64,000 bases of DNA from Tubiluchus corallicola. Taxonomy: Eukaryota; Priapulida; Priapulimorpha; Priapulimorphida; Tubiluchidae. Below are positions 13,378 to 25,700 of this stretch, in pieces. The translations under genes were made by a program, and so were the position numbers. Position 1 is the stretch's first letter; the number at the start of each line of letters is the position of its first letter. The notes beneath the pieces were generated by a model. It was not told where the DNA came from. It saw nothing but the letters and a program-made list of their open reading frames with translations, and did not search any database. The stretch covers positions 890,001-954,000 of the forward strand of contig JAQGDQ010000020.1 of NCBI GenBank assembly GCA_030141605.1. The letters run 5' to 3'.

Positions 13378-13448
13378 TGACTAGTCGGGATTTGAACCCG
13401 AGACCCGGGATTAGTACTCACTTGCTCTGCCAGCTGAACTACTAGTTC
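13378..13448 (-). pseudogene. tRNA-like sequence, degenerate (or SINE head)
   Basis: The 71-nt minus-strand sequence has a good A box (TAGTTCAGCTGGCAGAGC), a good B box (GGTTCAAATCC), a perfect 5-bp T stem (TCGGG/CCCGA) and a 4-bp D stem. The acceptor stem has only 5 of 7 pairs and the anticodon stem about 3 of 5. The loop GTACTAA would give anticodon ACT, which is not normal. Hence a pseudogene or SINE, in Nkx6 intron 1. Confidence 0.5.
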
Positions 13449-13696
13449 AAAATGAACGTACCAGGTACCTATGCAATGCAACGTTTTTATTTATATATAA
13501 AGTATGATTATAAATGGTTTATAAACATTCTGGCAAACACAGTCATGATATAACTAAGTAATGATATCGTTAGTTGCCAGCTAATTTGAGAAAACTGTTA
13601 ATTACCATAATGTTCCTTAAAGTACATGTACCGCGGCACTTTTTATGTAATATTTCTCTGATCATGGAATTAAAGTACGTTTTATTTTCGTTTCAG

Positions 13697-13872
13697 GGCC
13701 TCCAAGTGGCATGACAATCGACAAAGATGGCAAAAAGAAACACACGCGGCCTACCTTTTCTGGTCATCAGATTTTTGCTTTAGAAAAAACTTTTGAACAA
13801 ACGAAGTACCTGGCAGGTCCAGAAAGGGCGCGGTTAGCGTATTCACTAGGCATGTCAGAGGCACAGGTTAAG
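13697..13872 (+). CDS. Nkx6: Nkx6 coding exon 2 (homeodomain helices 1-2)
   Basis: The acceptor TTTCAG|GG completes the Gly codon from exon 1. The exon encodes the linker [10 protein letters not shown], close to the LDKDGKRK of vertebrate Nkx6, and homeodomain positions 1-46 (protein residues 151-196). HTRPTFSG and [20 protein letters not shown] are characteristic of Nkx6. It ends AAG|GTGAGT in phase 0, exactly between homeodomain residues 46 and 47 (upstream of Trp48), a splice position found in many NK-type genes. Reading continues past the donor for 27 codons to a stop; that extension is intronic. Confidence 0.96.
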
Positions 13873-14629
13873 GTGAGTTCAGTTTTCTCTACTCCCCTTG
13901 CATTTCTCACTCCTTTTTTCGTGCAGCTTAAAGACACTGTTGAAAAGAAGTGATTTTATTCACACACGTGATTAATTAATCATTAGTCTGCCTAATTTTA
14001 TGATGCGCAATTTCGGCTTTTCTTCATAATTCACAAGTGTGAGTTCGAATCCCATAGGAGCACAAGTTTTTGGGCTTTTTCCATACATTATTTTGTCTAC
14101 ATGAACCGAACTCCCTCTTTCTCACAGGTGGAACTGTTGTCCCAAAAGTAGAGACTATATATAGACTGTAAAGATAAGCCTAGTTTCCACAATTCTTCTA
14201 TGTAATATTTTGTTTATACCCAGAAAGAATATAATCCGTATAATTTTTGTTTGCTTATTTCCTATAATAAAAGACGATTGCAAAAGTTTTTTTTAAAAAA
14301 TTAAGCCTCTATTGTGTAAAATAAGTTTAAAACAATCATATTCTTCCTAAAAAACATAATTACTGTATATTTATAACTACTAGAATAATCTCTATTAAAT
14401 TAATTTAGTGAAACTGACGCTTATATTTCATTAAATTAAACTTAGAGAGAAGTGTCTAATTATTTAATACCAGAAGAATTATTCAAAAAAAACTATATAT
14501 GTACTAAACTGTATGCAATCCATCTAAATACAGCACTAATACTACAACATAGCCTAAATAAGCGACACTGTTTGACACTAATAATAATTAAAAGCAATGA
14601 CAAAACAAATTTGAAAACCTATCATTTAG

Positions 14630-15230
14630 GATCTTGGCCTGCTCCTTGCCATCTTTTAAAGCAAAACCGGACCTAATTTTACACTGCAGGTCAAAGCAAT
14701 CTACTCTTTAAAGAATTATGACCACACAAACGCAATTTCTCGTTCGAGCGGCTAGTTCTTTGCTGTTATATGCATTTCGTCATTCCTTAGTTAAATGGAC
14801 ACTAATGCTTGTATTTCGGAAACGCGTTGCACAAAAAACATTTGCTGTTCAATGATGTTCAATTGTGACATAGTCCACACATTTGACAGCTCATGCGTGA
14901 GCACAGCGATAAATTTGAAATTGAAATGTTTACCTTAAAACTTGCCGAGTTTTAGTACTACATACTAAATCTCATACACTGGCACTGTATTTTAATTTTC
15001 GCTTTTGCAAACACGTGCAAGTCATGTTCAGCTGTGATGTCATGAATAGTTGGGCTCACTCGCCGTTAACTAAGATTTTAATCTATTATTTGATTATCAG
15101 AAATGCTTTTGCAGCATTGTCGTGTTAAAATGTGTACTTTTTACCGTACTTCAAAATGGAGTAAGTTATGAAAAATCATCTTGTTTTTCTATAATTTAAT
15201 TTGTGTTCTGAACATATCTAAATTTGCGTT
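14630..15230 (+). repeat. Dispersed repeat, copy 1
   Basis: Shares long diverged similarity in the same order with 35355-35770: AAACCGGA near the start, AATCTACTCTTTA, ATAGTTGGGCTC, TCTATTATTTGATTATCAG, TTTTTACCGTACTT. No coding capacity recognised. An unclassified interspersed family. Confidence 0.55.
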
Positions 15231-15332
15231 TCGTATCAACGCAGAGTAAAACAGTAAATTGTAGGTAGTTGTCATTAAGCAGACATAGAGGGTCAAGATG
15301 CTGGATAGACAGGATGGAAATTCACCATACAG

Positions 15333-15413
15333 GCAGGTATCATAAAAGTTACCTGTACTATAAAACGATAAGTAGACGTCATTAGAACAGGTGTAACATA
15401 CACTCCTACCTGT
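15333..15413. promoter_or_regulatory. Cluster of four CAGGTR/ACCTG E2-boxes
   Basis: CAGGTA at 15333, ACCTGT at about 15350, CAGGTG at about 15388 and ACCTGT at about 15408 within 80 bases. CAGGTA and CAGGTG are the core targets of ZEB and Snail repressors and some bHLH factors. Nkx6 intron 2; a candidate only. Confidence 0.3.
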
Positions 15414-16402
15414 CTTCTTACTAATGAATGATGGCCATAATTAGCGAAACATTAAGCTTTATGACCACTGGACATGCACAGTCTCAACGCCACACCAACA
15501 TGTCCACAACGCCTCGGGTCACGTGACATAATGCCCATACATCATGCATGATAATGTAAGCGATCAAGCTAAATAAGGATAATTCTCATTAGCCCTCATG
15601 TCACCTGGGTTAAATGATTTTAATGAGTTTCTGATGCTGATATAAACCCAGTAATTTAATTACAGTCATTGTTTAAATGACTAATACTTAAATTTAATGT
15701 CTAGCCAAAACAATGCCTTATAAATTAGCGCCAGCCGAATTGCTTTTTAACGAAAGCAAACAGTTAATGAAATTTTATGACTTAATTACGATGAGATTAT
15801 CAGCTTATGAGAACTGCCTATATTATATAGAGTATGAGAAAAGAGTTACGAGTAACATACCATGTACTTGCACAGCAAAATTTTTTTACTTATATATATA
15901 AAGTATTATGATAAATTGCTAGTAATTACGAGCATTTGTTTTTGTTGTTTATTGTCATTCAAAACTTGAAGTCCTTTGAACAAATAACCTTCTCGCCATT
16001 GCTGCGCATTCTACTATATACTTCAGCATGAAAAATTTAAGTTCAAATCTATAATCTTTTAAATTCAAAAAGAATGAACTATACAATATAATAAGGTCTT
16101 TGTTAAGCAACAATTTTATTATGCTTTCAAAATTATCAGGAAATCTAATCTAATCGCATGTTTGGACTAATTTATTGTCCGTTTTTACGTGCTCAAAACT
16201 CAATCTTAGCTATCAGATTACTTATTTATTTGCTGCACTACATTTTATAGACCTTTATGTTATTATAAAAATATTTAAGCTCGTTCTTGATGATTCACTT
16301 TTTGCTGTATAAGAAGGTATAATTTTATCACTATCAACAGTTTTACATTATAAACCTACTGTTTACGTTAATTATATAAATAACTTATCAACTTGTCCTA
16401 CA

Positions 16403-16532
16403 GTAACAACAACAACTGCAACAACAACAACAACAACAACAACAACACAGCAACAACGACAACAATGGCAACGGCAACAACAACAACAACAACAACAGCA
16501 GCAGCAGCAGCAACAACAACAATAATAATAAT
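16403..16532. repeat. CAA/CAG/AAT compound trinucleotide repeat
   Basis: CAACAA runs interrupted by GACAAC and GGCAACGG, then CAG and AAT runs. Intron 2 of Nkx6. Confidence 0.85.
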
Positions 16533-17494
16533 CAGTGAAAAATTAATTCTCCAATATTGGTATCCTTGGTAACTATTAGCTGCAGAAAAAGAATATTCTT
16601 CGCATAACATTATACCATGTTGTAAAAATATATTACGGACGTATGTAATTGCATATTATAGCTAAAATTATAAAACTTGCCAATTAGAGAATAAGTCAAA
16701 AGCTTTTTAGTCAGACTTGAAAACTACTATTTAAATGCTGAAATAAGATTTAGTTTTCAACTATATTTGCGTGGAGTCAGACATGGTGTAACTATAATTG
16801 TATAAAAATCAAGGTTGCTCGCGGCATGTCAGCACATATACGAGTCCATACATTTACATAACCTAAGTTAATAATAGTTCTAACCTGTATATTTGCTAAC
16901 AAATGATTAACATTACCCCGAGGATTATAAAGTCTGTTATACCGCCTGTATCAGTTGGTCATATTTTACATAAGGTCTCACAGAAAGATTAACATCCGTA
17001 TCAGTTCATATTAGTTGACGCATGCGCAATGCAAGTACGCTATCTGTCGAACTAATAATGTGTAGATAAGTAATACAGGTGATTATTGATCAAAGAACTG
17101 CCGACATTGTATCAAACCAACACTACAGGTGAAGCAAATAGAAAGTTAGTTTGCATAGTTTGTAAGTACGAATGTGTGATAGGTATTAGTTGGTCCTGTC
17201 TTGCGCTCATGATTATTATAACATACATAAAAAAAACACAAAAAACAATAATAATTTGTACTGAAAACAATAATAAATTTTATAAAATTATGCGAACCAC
17301 GCTTTGAAGCAGAAAATCAAGACATCCAGAGGTCAAGTAATTAAAAGTGTGAATTATGTAACATTGGAAAAACTGAATTTGGCTGACCAACTACAAGCTT
17401 CTTCTTCTTCTTCAATGAATCACACGTCCAGGGACATGATTCTGCTCACCTCTCTATGCCAGGACTCCCTGCAATGCCCCAAGTGGATTTATTT

Positions 17495-17880
17495 CTAAGG
17501 ATCAATGCTGAAGTGCTTAAATCTTTCTGTGCAAAATTTAAGTATGTTAACATTTGTCCTCCTGCAGGTTTTTTTAGCTGGTTCTAGGGCTTGTTGAAGA
17601 GCTATCTTCACTGGAATATCATCAGGTAATCTAAGCATATCCCAATCCATCTTAAACGTCGTCTCTTTATTTTTCTTGTCCAAGGTTCTTCTTTTATTCT
17701 TTCATATAGATCTTTGTTTGAGATTTTCTTTGGCCATCTAATACCCAAAATGTTTCTGTAATTTCGCCTTTTAAACGCATCGATTTCAGCTTTATGATTT
17801 GCTTTTAATGTCCAGAGCTCAGAGTTATACAGAAATACAGTTTCAACTAAGGCTGAGAATATTCTGATTTTTCAACTACA
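17495..17880 (-). mobile_element. LINE reverse-transcriptase C-terminal fragment (frameshifted)
   Basis: On the minus strand a frame reads LYNSELWTLKANHKAEIDAF, then RNILGIRWPKKISN, then RRRLRWIG, the region after the reverse-transcriptase domain in RTE/CR1-like elements (compare LYGSETWTL and RRLRWIGHVLRM). After RWIG the homology continues in another frame as MLRLPDDIPVKIALQQAL, so there is a single-base shift. A dead copy in Nkx6 intron 2. Confidence 0.6.
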
Positions 17881-18245
17881 AGCGGTGAATTCTAGACTGA
17901 GACTTAAAGTTGCAGCCCACTCCCTGCCGACTTGATTGTTTTAAAAGCTTTTTCTCAAACAGAATAATTAAAATGTGGAATCAACTCCCTAGGTTTCTCA
18001 ACGATGCCCCTTGCGTCAGAGTAACAAACGTTTAAAACTTTTGAAAGTTGTAAATCTTAATATTCCGTAAATCTTTCAACAGGCACCTGTAGCCTTGGCT
18101 CTCTGTGCTTTTATCCGTAATCTTTTAACAAACCACTTTTATCTGTAAAATTTATATCTGTGCTGTATATACGTTTAATCCTTTTTTTATATTCTATACT
18201 TGCTTGTAAATATTTTGATATTTTTAATAAAGATTACGTGGTAAA
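17880..18245 (+). mobile_element. LINE 3' end remnant
   Basis: The plus strand contains SFFSNRIIKMWNQLPRFLN (from about 17950), the SFFPRxxxxWNxLP motif close to the end of many non-LTR polymerases. A stop and an AT-rich tail with TAATAAAG near 18228 follow. It abuts the oppositely oriented fragment 17495-17880 and the SINE at 18277. Confidence 0.5.
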
Positions 18246-18276
18246 CTATTAGCTATTAAATACTGCCTTAATTTGT

Positions 18277-18408
18277 CACTGGGGAATACAGTGGCCTAGC
18301 CGTCTAAGGCAACTGCAATATAAGAACAAAGTTCCTAGATCAAATCCAGGCTATCTTTCAACTTTTTAGATTTCGTCTTTCAAGTTTGATATCAAAATGT
18401 AATTAATT
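18277..18408 (+). mobile_element. tRNA-derived SINE, copy A
   Basis: The head ACAGTGGCCTAGCCGTCTAA resembles the A box of tRNA-Leu/Ser, and GATCAAATCC is a degenerate B box. The body ends CTTTCAAGTTTGATATCAAA. Head and tail match the minus-strand copy at 41572-41704. Confidence 0.55.
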
Positions 18409-18793
18409 TTGGGCTAGCATCATCGTTTATAATAATACTGATACATTGAGTTTATAATAATTAATTAAGAAATCAGGGCGCATTCATTTAGATATAATCT
18501 TTTTAAAATTAATCAGCTTGTTTAAAAATTGTAATCAAATTACAAACTGATAATTTTTGAATATTGCCATTTTGTAAAGGTGAACAAGTTGCATACAGGT
18601 ATCAGTACCCGGGACTGCGTTACATACAGGTGTCACTACCTGTGACTGCATTTTGAACACCTTGGCGACCTTGTACAAACTATTACAGCAATGTGGCTCC
18701 CAAGAGGAAAATCCACCTACCCTCAACACCCCGCCTTATTATTACTGTCGCACGAGCATGTCGTCGATCAGGAAGTTAACCCCATCCTACAAA

Positions 18794-18990
18794 TCACCTA
18801 TCCAAGGTGTAGAACGTTTGTCTGTAAGCTGACCCGGTCCTGTAAGTTACCTGTCCAAAAAGGTGCAACTAAATTTGTCTGGTGGCTGACCGTCTCCTTA
18901 CCTGTCCAAAAAGGTGAGGGAAAGTTTGTCTGGAGACTGAGCCTGTCAGGTGAGCTACCTGTGCAAGGTAGAGGAAGGTTTGTCCAGTTA
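18794..18990. repeat. 51-57-bp repeat with paired ACCT...AGGT motifs
   Basis: Four units, each with ACCT(G/A)T(C)C...AAGGTG and then TTTGTCTGG-type sequence, starting near 18794, 18847, 18898 and 18955. GC-richer than the surrounding intron. The 115-codon open frame over it is a product of the repeat. Confidence 0.6.
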
Positions 18991-19320
18991 CATCATCAAT
19001 GCGTGCCGCCGTGTTACCTTATACGGTCAATGTTTTGAAGGTAAATGCAAGCGGCTTCTTTGAGTAGTGATAATCTTAGGTAATATATGGTGTCTTGAAC
19101 AATACTGTCTCGTTTACCTTCAAATTTACACCTTTACTTGTGTAACTTCGAACTTATAATATACTAACTTACAAAGATATAGTTGAAATATCAGCAGTAG
19201 CAACAATGATGCAAACCTGTTATCGCACATTTCTACAATTGTTGAATATTAAGTGAAACGGAAAATTGGAAGAAAAAATAAATTTACTATAGTATTAATA
19301 TAATAAAGGACTTTATTATC

Positions 19321-19369
19321 AAATAATAAAGGACTACGTTACTGTTTTTATAGTAGTCCTTTATTATTT
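19321..19369. repeat. Perfect 17-bp inverted repeat
   Basis: AAATAATAAAGGACTAC at 19321-19337 is exactly inverted at 19353-19369 with a 15-base loop. A partial third copy of the arm precedes it at about 19301. Intron 2 of Nkx6. Confidence 0.7.
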
Positions 19370-19445
19370 TATTTCACTTTTAACTGCCTTGTCACTCATG
19401 TATTGCATTTTGAAGGTTACGAAATAAATAAATAAATTACTGTTC

Positions 19446-19606
19446 TTGGGTTGTTGTCGTTGTTGTTTCTGTTGTTATTGCTGCTACTGCTGTTGTTGTT
19501 GCTGCTGCTGCTCCAGTTGTTGTTGTTGTTGCTGCTCCAATTGTTGTTGATGCTGTTGTTTTTTGTCATTGGCATTGTCGTTGTTGTCATTGTTGTTGAC
19601 GTTCTT
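19446..19606. repeat. GTT/GCT trinucleotide-rich tract
   Basis: Degenerate GTT and GCT runs (TTGTTGTTGCTGCTGCTGCT). Simple repeat in Nkx6 intron 2. Confidence 0.8.
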
Positions 19607-21039
19607 GTAAAATGAATAATTTTTGGACCGGGGAAATGTAAATATCAGAACTTCACTATTCAAGTGTGGTAAAGTTACTTTATAAAACGCTTTTGTACAT
19701 ACGTGTTCCAGTTATCATCATCATCTCCTCCACCACCACCATCACGTTCGTCATCAGCATCCAGCATCATTCAGTTTCTCGCTTGTTTCACTTTCGACAG
19801 AGTCATTTTTCTTATCATTGCTTATTTCAAACGGTGTAAAAATAAATGACTTTCATATGTACGTGTGTTAGTTACTCCTGACTTAAGAACATAGCTCATC
19901 TAAGATAAATTGTGCAGACCTCTCCACTACTATTCAAAAGTGATGAGATCTCAGCAGGTGCAGACCTCCAATTTCTCATCATTTATCATGTCAGCTCATA
20001 TCATTCAGTGTGTTTATACTCGCTTACAAATACACAAACAAATTGCCGCTGCTTATCGGCGGCCATTACGCAGCAATACGGGAAATCAACACCGCTGCTT
20101 TGCTTCAATTGTCGGCTATTTATTCCGTTTCGTTTTGAAACCTAATCTTAAGTTTTTAAATAAAGGGTGGATCGAAAATTGTGACCCTTAATCGCAAAAC
20201 GGGGGTGATAGAAACATTTTACATTTGCACCATCATTTCTCTCTGCAGATTAAGTTAAAACTGAAGCGAAAACTAATTCCCGTCGAGGTCACCTTGCTGT
20301 TGGTGTCCGGATCTTGACAAAATCATGTTCATCGACACCTGTGCAACCCGGCGAGAAATTCTATCCCTAATGAAGACGCACGGGAAGCATTTACGGGAAG
20401 ACACATGCTCCCGTACATCACTAACCCATCATCGCCTTGACACTGCGCAATAACTTGTTTATTCTCGTATCCAATGCGCATATGTTTAAGCGATTATAGC
20501 TCCGCCATCGTCTACTTATATAAATAGGCAATGGCCGCCAAGGCGTTAAACGGCCATTAGCGCTAATAAATTTCGCACTCGGGTTGCCCATGAAGACGTA
20601 TGGATGATTTAGTATGGCGCAGAAGTGTCATTGATGTTCCAAACAACTGCAGCATTCTGTAACGGGAATGCCCTCTTCTAGAAGCAGACATCCTGGCGCC
20701 GAGGAGGGTCTAGAGTTACCCAGCTGTCCTGGCTTGTCAAGATTACAGCTGAGAAAAAACCCGCATTGATAAACACGTTGAAAAGCTCTGAGAGACTGAG
20801 AAGCTAGTGTTGGGGCTATCTGAAATGACTTAATATAAGAAACCTGTATTAAAGGTGCGTGATTATAACGCTTTCTATTTCTTGCCAGTAGACGTCGCCA
20901 CGTTATGTATTACATATTATTAGGCCTACAATTTTAATAGGCGTCAAGGTGTTAATATGATGACTTGTTAATAGGATGATTTGTTTCTTCGACAACTTAT
21001 GTTTAATGTCTGATTTCTAGATATAATTTCTGAGTTCCT

Positions 21040-21365
21040 TGTCTTTTGTGCTTTTATTAATTATCTTTTCATTTCTGTCATTTCTTCTCCCTTTCAGTTC
21101 GTTTTCATTTTTTCTTTTTTCCATTTTCCTTTCTTTTTTGTTCATTTTATCATCTTTTTCAGTTCATTCTTAATCCGTTTGTTCATTCATTCAGTCATTC
21201 ATTCGTTCCTTGTTATAGTCTTTCTTTTTTCTTTCGTTTTTTCTCTCTTTCTTCTTCTTCTTTTCTTCTTTTTTCTGCAATTCTTTGCTTTTTTCTTTTT
21301 CATTTTCTTTCTTTCCAAGTTTTCTTTCCTTTTTCCTTTTTCTTTTTAATCCATTTTCATTTGTT
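21040..21365. repeat. Polypyrimidine tract
   Basis: About 300 bases of almost pure T with C (TTTCTTTTTTCC-type), purine-rich on the minus strand. Followed by CATCAT trinucleotides to about 21460. Intron 2 of Nkx6. Confidence 0.65.
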
Positions 21366-23437
21366 CGTTTAGTTTCTTAGTTCTTGTTATCCTAGTCTCT
21401 CATTGTCATCGTCATCATTGTCATCATCATCATCATTGCCAGCATCACCACCACCGTCAACTATCCTTTTCATTGCAGTGTCCCTTCTTTATTATTCGCA
21501 CCCTTTTTGCAATTTTATTACGTTTCACGCATATCATTTTCACAGGTAATAGCACAGCACACGCTTTCCTCATCATTTAGCCCTCATTGTTCGCGTTTAA
21601 TTCACTTTGTTCTCACGGCGTGGCGCTACTAAAAAGGCAACGCCATTTTAACGGAACCGATTACTATTTATAATCGGTTAGATATAAATTAAGCCACAGC
21701 CGTTTGACAAAGGCCACCATGGCGCGATGTTACGCGAAACTTTTACAAGTTTTTAATGTTGCGTTTGGCACAACAAATAACCGAACATAAACTCAGTTTC
21801 ATTGTTCGCACGTGTTTGGCGGTCTATATACAAAATGGTGGAAAATGGACCTCAGTGGTGCGCATGAATGGAAAGCCATAGACTTCAGAGCTCATCAAGG
21901 GTTGCCACCTGGTAACACATAACGACCGAATCACCCGGGCAATGGTCGACTGTTACCCGAACACGCACAATTTGTCATCTTAAACAGGAAAACACTTACT
22001 ATGTGATACACTGTTGGCTATTCTTTGCAAAGATTTATAACCATTTTTGGCTAATAATGGTGCCTAAACACGACAGGTATGGACAACAAAGCGCTGTTGA
22101 AATAAATTTCCATTGTCATTCGACTGCAATAGTTTCTGTAGTATACAACAACACTTATCACATTTCCCTCATTAAAGGAAAAAGAAATGATTAATTATTG
22201 TAATGCGCCTCTGTACGCAATATTCTTTGGGACACAGCCATAAGGCCATAATATAGAAGACTGAATAGATAAGAGTACAGTAAACACAATGAAACAATTT
22301 TCATACATGTATAATCTATTTTCACAATAAGTAGACCTACAAATGCATAGTGTATAGTTTTAATGTTTAGTATTGATAAATAATTTTTGTGAAAGTTGAA
22401 TTTACTTGGTCTTTTGACAATAAATTAGGCCTACTACTACAATTTTTATATGTATTACCTAGGCCTAATTGAACTCTTATGTAAACAACGCCTAAACAGA
22501 TTTAATTTTATTTTCCTCACTGATATGACTAAACTGGTTGACAATATGGACATAATAACGTAACGTTAATTGGCTGTCAATTTTATCAACTTTATCGTAG
22601 TTTAAGCCATTGGCGAATATTACATTCTTTGTTTATACTTAAATTAATCACGATATTTTCTTGAATTTATATCATTTTTGACAAACCACACAATTACTAA
22701 AATTTCAATGAAATTATGGCCCCTGGGCCGGTTTAGGGCAGAAAAAATTGTAGCGGGCTAAGGAATACAAAGTACGTATTATAGTTAAATTTGTTCCCTA
22801 TAAACATATTACGAAATAGACCTATTTGTAACTTAAAGATCTCAGATTTACAGACGCACAGGTATACGTTTATAAGATCCAAAGATTTATAAGATATATA
22901 AGATTTTTAAGTTACAAATCCTGGGTTTAATTGTCAGGATTGACAAACCTAAAGATCATTATTGCGTAAAAGTAGAATAAGGAGAGTTTCAAACAGCGTT
23001 TTTGCTTCTTTTACTCAACAACTTGCGACATTTTTAACTGCCAACGTTTTTTTCTCCGTTGAAAATTTGTTTGAAATGCTGTGAACCTGCCGACAACAGT
23101 TGTGCAAAAAATGTCAGCAAATTTAAAACTGACAAAAGCTCCAATGAAGAGCAAAGTGATTTCTTGTCTAACCGCCGACTGTCCGGAAACTGCCGAAATT
23201 TAACGATAATTTGCTCGACTAAGTCGTAAAGTTAACACCTTTCAGGTTTATCGTGTTTTTATGTTGTCTCCTGCTGGTTGAATGATGCACACGTGGTCTC
23301 CTAGCAACGTGTCAGCGTCCCAAGAATTTTTTTCATAGTTATTTTCTATACGAAGGACTAATTGTGGAGTGGGCTGTCAGAATAGCAAAAACGAAAAGTT
23401 AGAGAAGAAAGAGAAACGAAACAGACAATAAAAAATC

Positions 23438-23558
23438 GGAAGCAGTTTACAATACCCCACACAATTTAAATGCCCTGACTCTAACCCTAATCCTGATCCG
23501 AATCCTAATCCGCTTTACGAACTAATTTCTTATTTGTGGGGAATTGTAAACTTTAGCC
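23438..23558. mobile_element. MITE with telomere-like core, copy 2
   Basis: Left end GGAAGCAGTTTACAAT, right end ATTGTAAACTTTAGCC, flanked on both sides by AAAAAATC, an exact 8-base target duplication. The interior is shorter than in copy 1 and the CCCTAA motif is more degenerate (CTCTAACCCTAATCCTGATC). The right arm TAATTTCTTATTTGTGGGG matches copy 1 closely. It lies in Nkx6 intron 2. Confidence 0.65.
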
Positions 23559-25700
23559 AAAAAATCATTCCAAACGAGTAATCGAAGCAAACGATCGAAT
23601 GCTTAAACTTGCAAATAAACAAATTATATCTATTTATCAATAGCCCAAGAACTATGTCTAAGCTTCTTTAGCGATGTACAGGGTCAAAGCTGACCATGCG
23701 GCCAGCCTGTCGACTTGCTTTCGTTGTTCAACTCGAATAATTTAGGGGAAAATCGAAAAATCTCTGTCGTTTGAAACCAAAAGAGAAATGGGAAAGAAAT
23801 ACAAATATTTTTTAAATATTTTGTTGTGTAAATACTATGCACACAATAAGTACATACATACATAACACAACAAAGCATATACTATATTAGTAACAGCACA
23901 ATAATCCAAATTACTGTAATACAGTAATAAAAACAATTTAAATCAAACACAGAATATCAAGCTTAGATATATAGGCCCAAACATACATGTGTATGTTCAA
24001 AGTAAAATATGCGCAGATAGCCTACACATACATATATAGCATTTAATTAATATATAATGGTCTTAGTTATATATGATTAAATTTATCGTCAATACATCCT
24101 GATTCCGAAACATTTTAAGATAAATTACAAAAATAATTTAAAGAATCTCTGAATCATTTGAGCCTAATAAAAAATTTTAGTTTGACATCATGTGATAAAT
24201 AAACAAATCTAGCATATGTAGTACTAATTTCTGTATAAAGGGCGTTTCTTAGCTGTTCATATCTACTACAGTGTAGGAGCATGAGTGTTTCACCTTCTAC
24301 GTCTGTTTATTGTTTGTTTGTATCGTATTGCGAACAATACCTTTCATTGGCTGGTATTTTATTGGGTTTGTGTAGTCTATCGGTTTCTGTTGCAAGTGAG
24401 AGCATTTTCTAATTAACAGATAAACTTACTTAACTATAATACTGTAACCTGGAAACTTCAGGTAAAAAGCCTTAATAGTCAAGACGCCATATTATAAATC
24501 TTTCAGGTCTTGTTAAGATGCAAGATTAAAAGTAATTTTAACAGGCATCTTTATTATAAATAAGTAACAAAGAATCTTGCGTTGCGTATAGGCCTAGTAA
24601 AATGCAAAACTGGGAATTTATAATCAAAAGTTCAAATAGAATTAGCCTATATATTTATAAACTTTCCTACATGTAAATCCACAAAAACTTCTGTGAAAGT
24701 GACTTTAATTTCTGCACATTATAAGTAACGTAAGATGAAAAGCACTGCCTTTTAGAATTCCCCGCTACAACCGTATAAGAAGTAGTTTTAATAATTTTTT
24801 AACTAACTAAAACCTTTAATTCACTTCTCCGCTCCAAGAAGAGAAAATTAAATATATTTACTAATGTCAAATATTTTACATGTAACACAATTTATCAAGA
24901 AAACTATTCTATTTTTTCATGGTTTGACTTTCGCTACTGACAATCCCATATGTAACGAAGCTTGATTTCCATTGACTATCATTAATCTAGTAGCATTTTA
25001 CAAAGAAACATGCAAATTAGCCAAATTCTGTAAATAAACAAATAAATGTGTGTTATAACAAACAGTAACCATTTAGAGGCATTAATTATGGCTCCAATTG
25101 GGCCTATAATGCATAACTTTGAATACAATATCAAATTACATAATTACAACATTGAACTAGAGTGCCTTAATATCATATAGGCCCTGTATTACAATTAAGG
25201 AAATAAGGAAATACTATATTAGATAATTAAATGTTATGTGATTTTAATTAAACGCGTGTAAACTCTGCTTTAAACGACAATTTTGACTTATTTTACTATT
25301 GCTTCTTTTATAAAAAAAGGAACAAAATTTTCAATTAATTTATGATTAATTACCACCCCAACAGTGTTCTTCTATAGAATTATAACATAAAAAACTAATA
25401 TTAAATTACGGAATTATAATATTCAACTCTTTTACTCAAAACAACCACTAAGACGACCCATCCCAGCCCCACCCCCACGGGCCACTCCGAAGATTCTTCC
25501 TCACTACTAAAAGAATACACAAAGGCTCCAGAAAATGGAAGCGAGGGCACAGAAGTTTCGTGCCCCTCCAAATGCTGCGAAGTCTCCGGCATCTATGCGG
25601 TGCTCGCGGGTCGCAGCGAAACAAAGAACAAGACACCGCATAGCGCAAAAAATCACATTTCTAATAAGAGCAGAAGCAGAGGTCAAAGTCAAACGAAGTC

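Larger units (their letters stand above)
9548..13696 (+). other. Nkx6: Nkx6 intron 1
   Basis: 4.1-kb GT-AG intron between exon 1 and the homeodomain exon. It holds the 75-bp duplication (11261), a tRNA-like sequence (13378) and a run of G at 10859. Otherwise plain AT-rich sequence. Confidence 0.9.

Noticed and set aside
13378-13448. Functional tRNA gene
   Set aside because: Internal promoter boxes are good but the acceptor and anticodon stems are mismatched and the anticodon is implausible.
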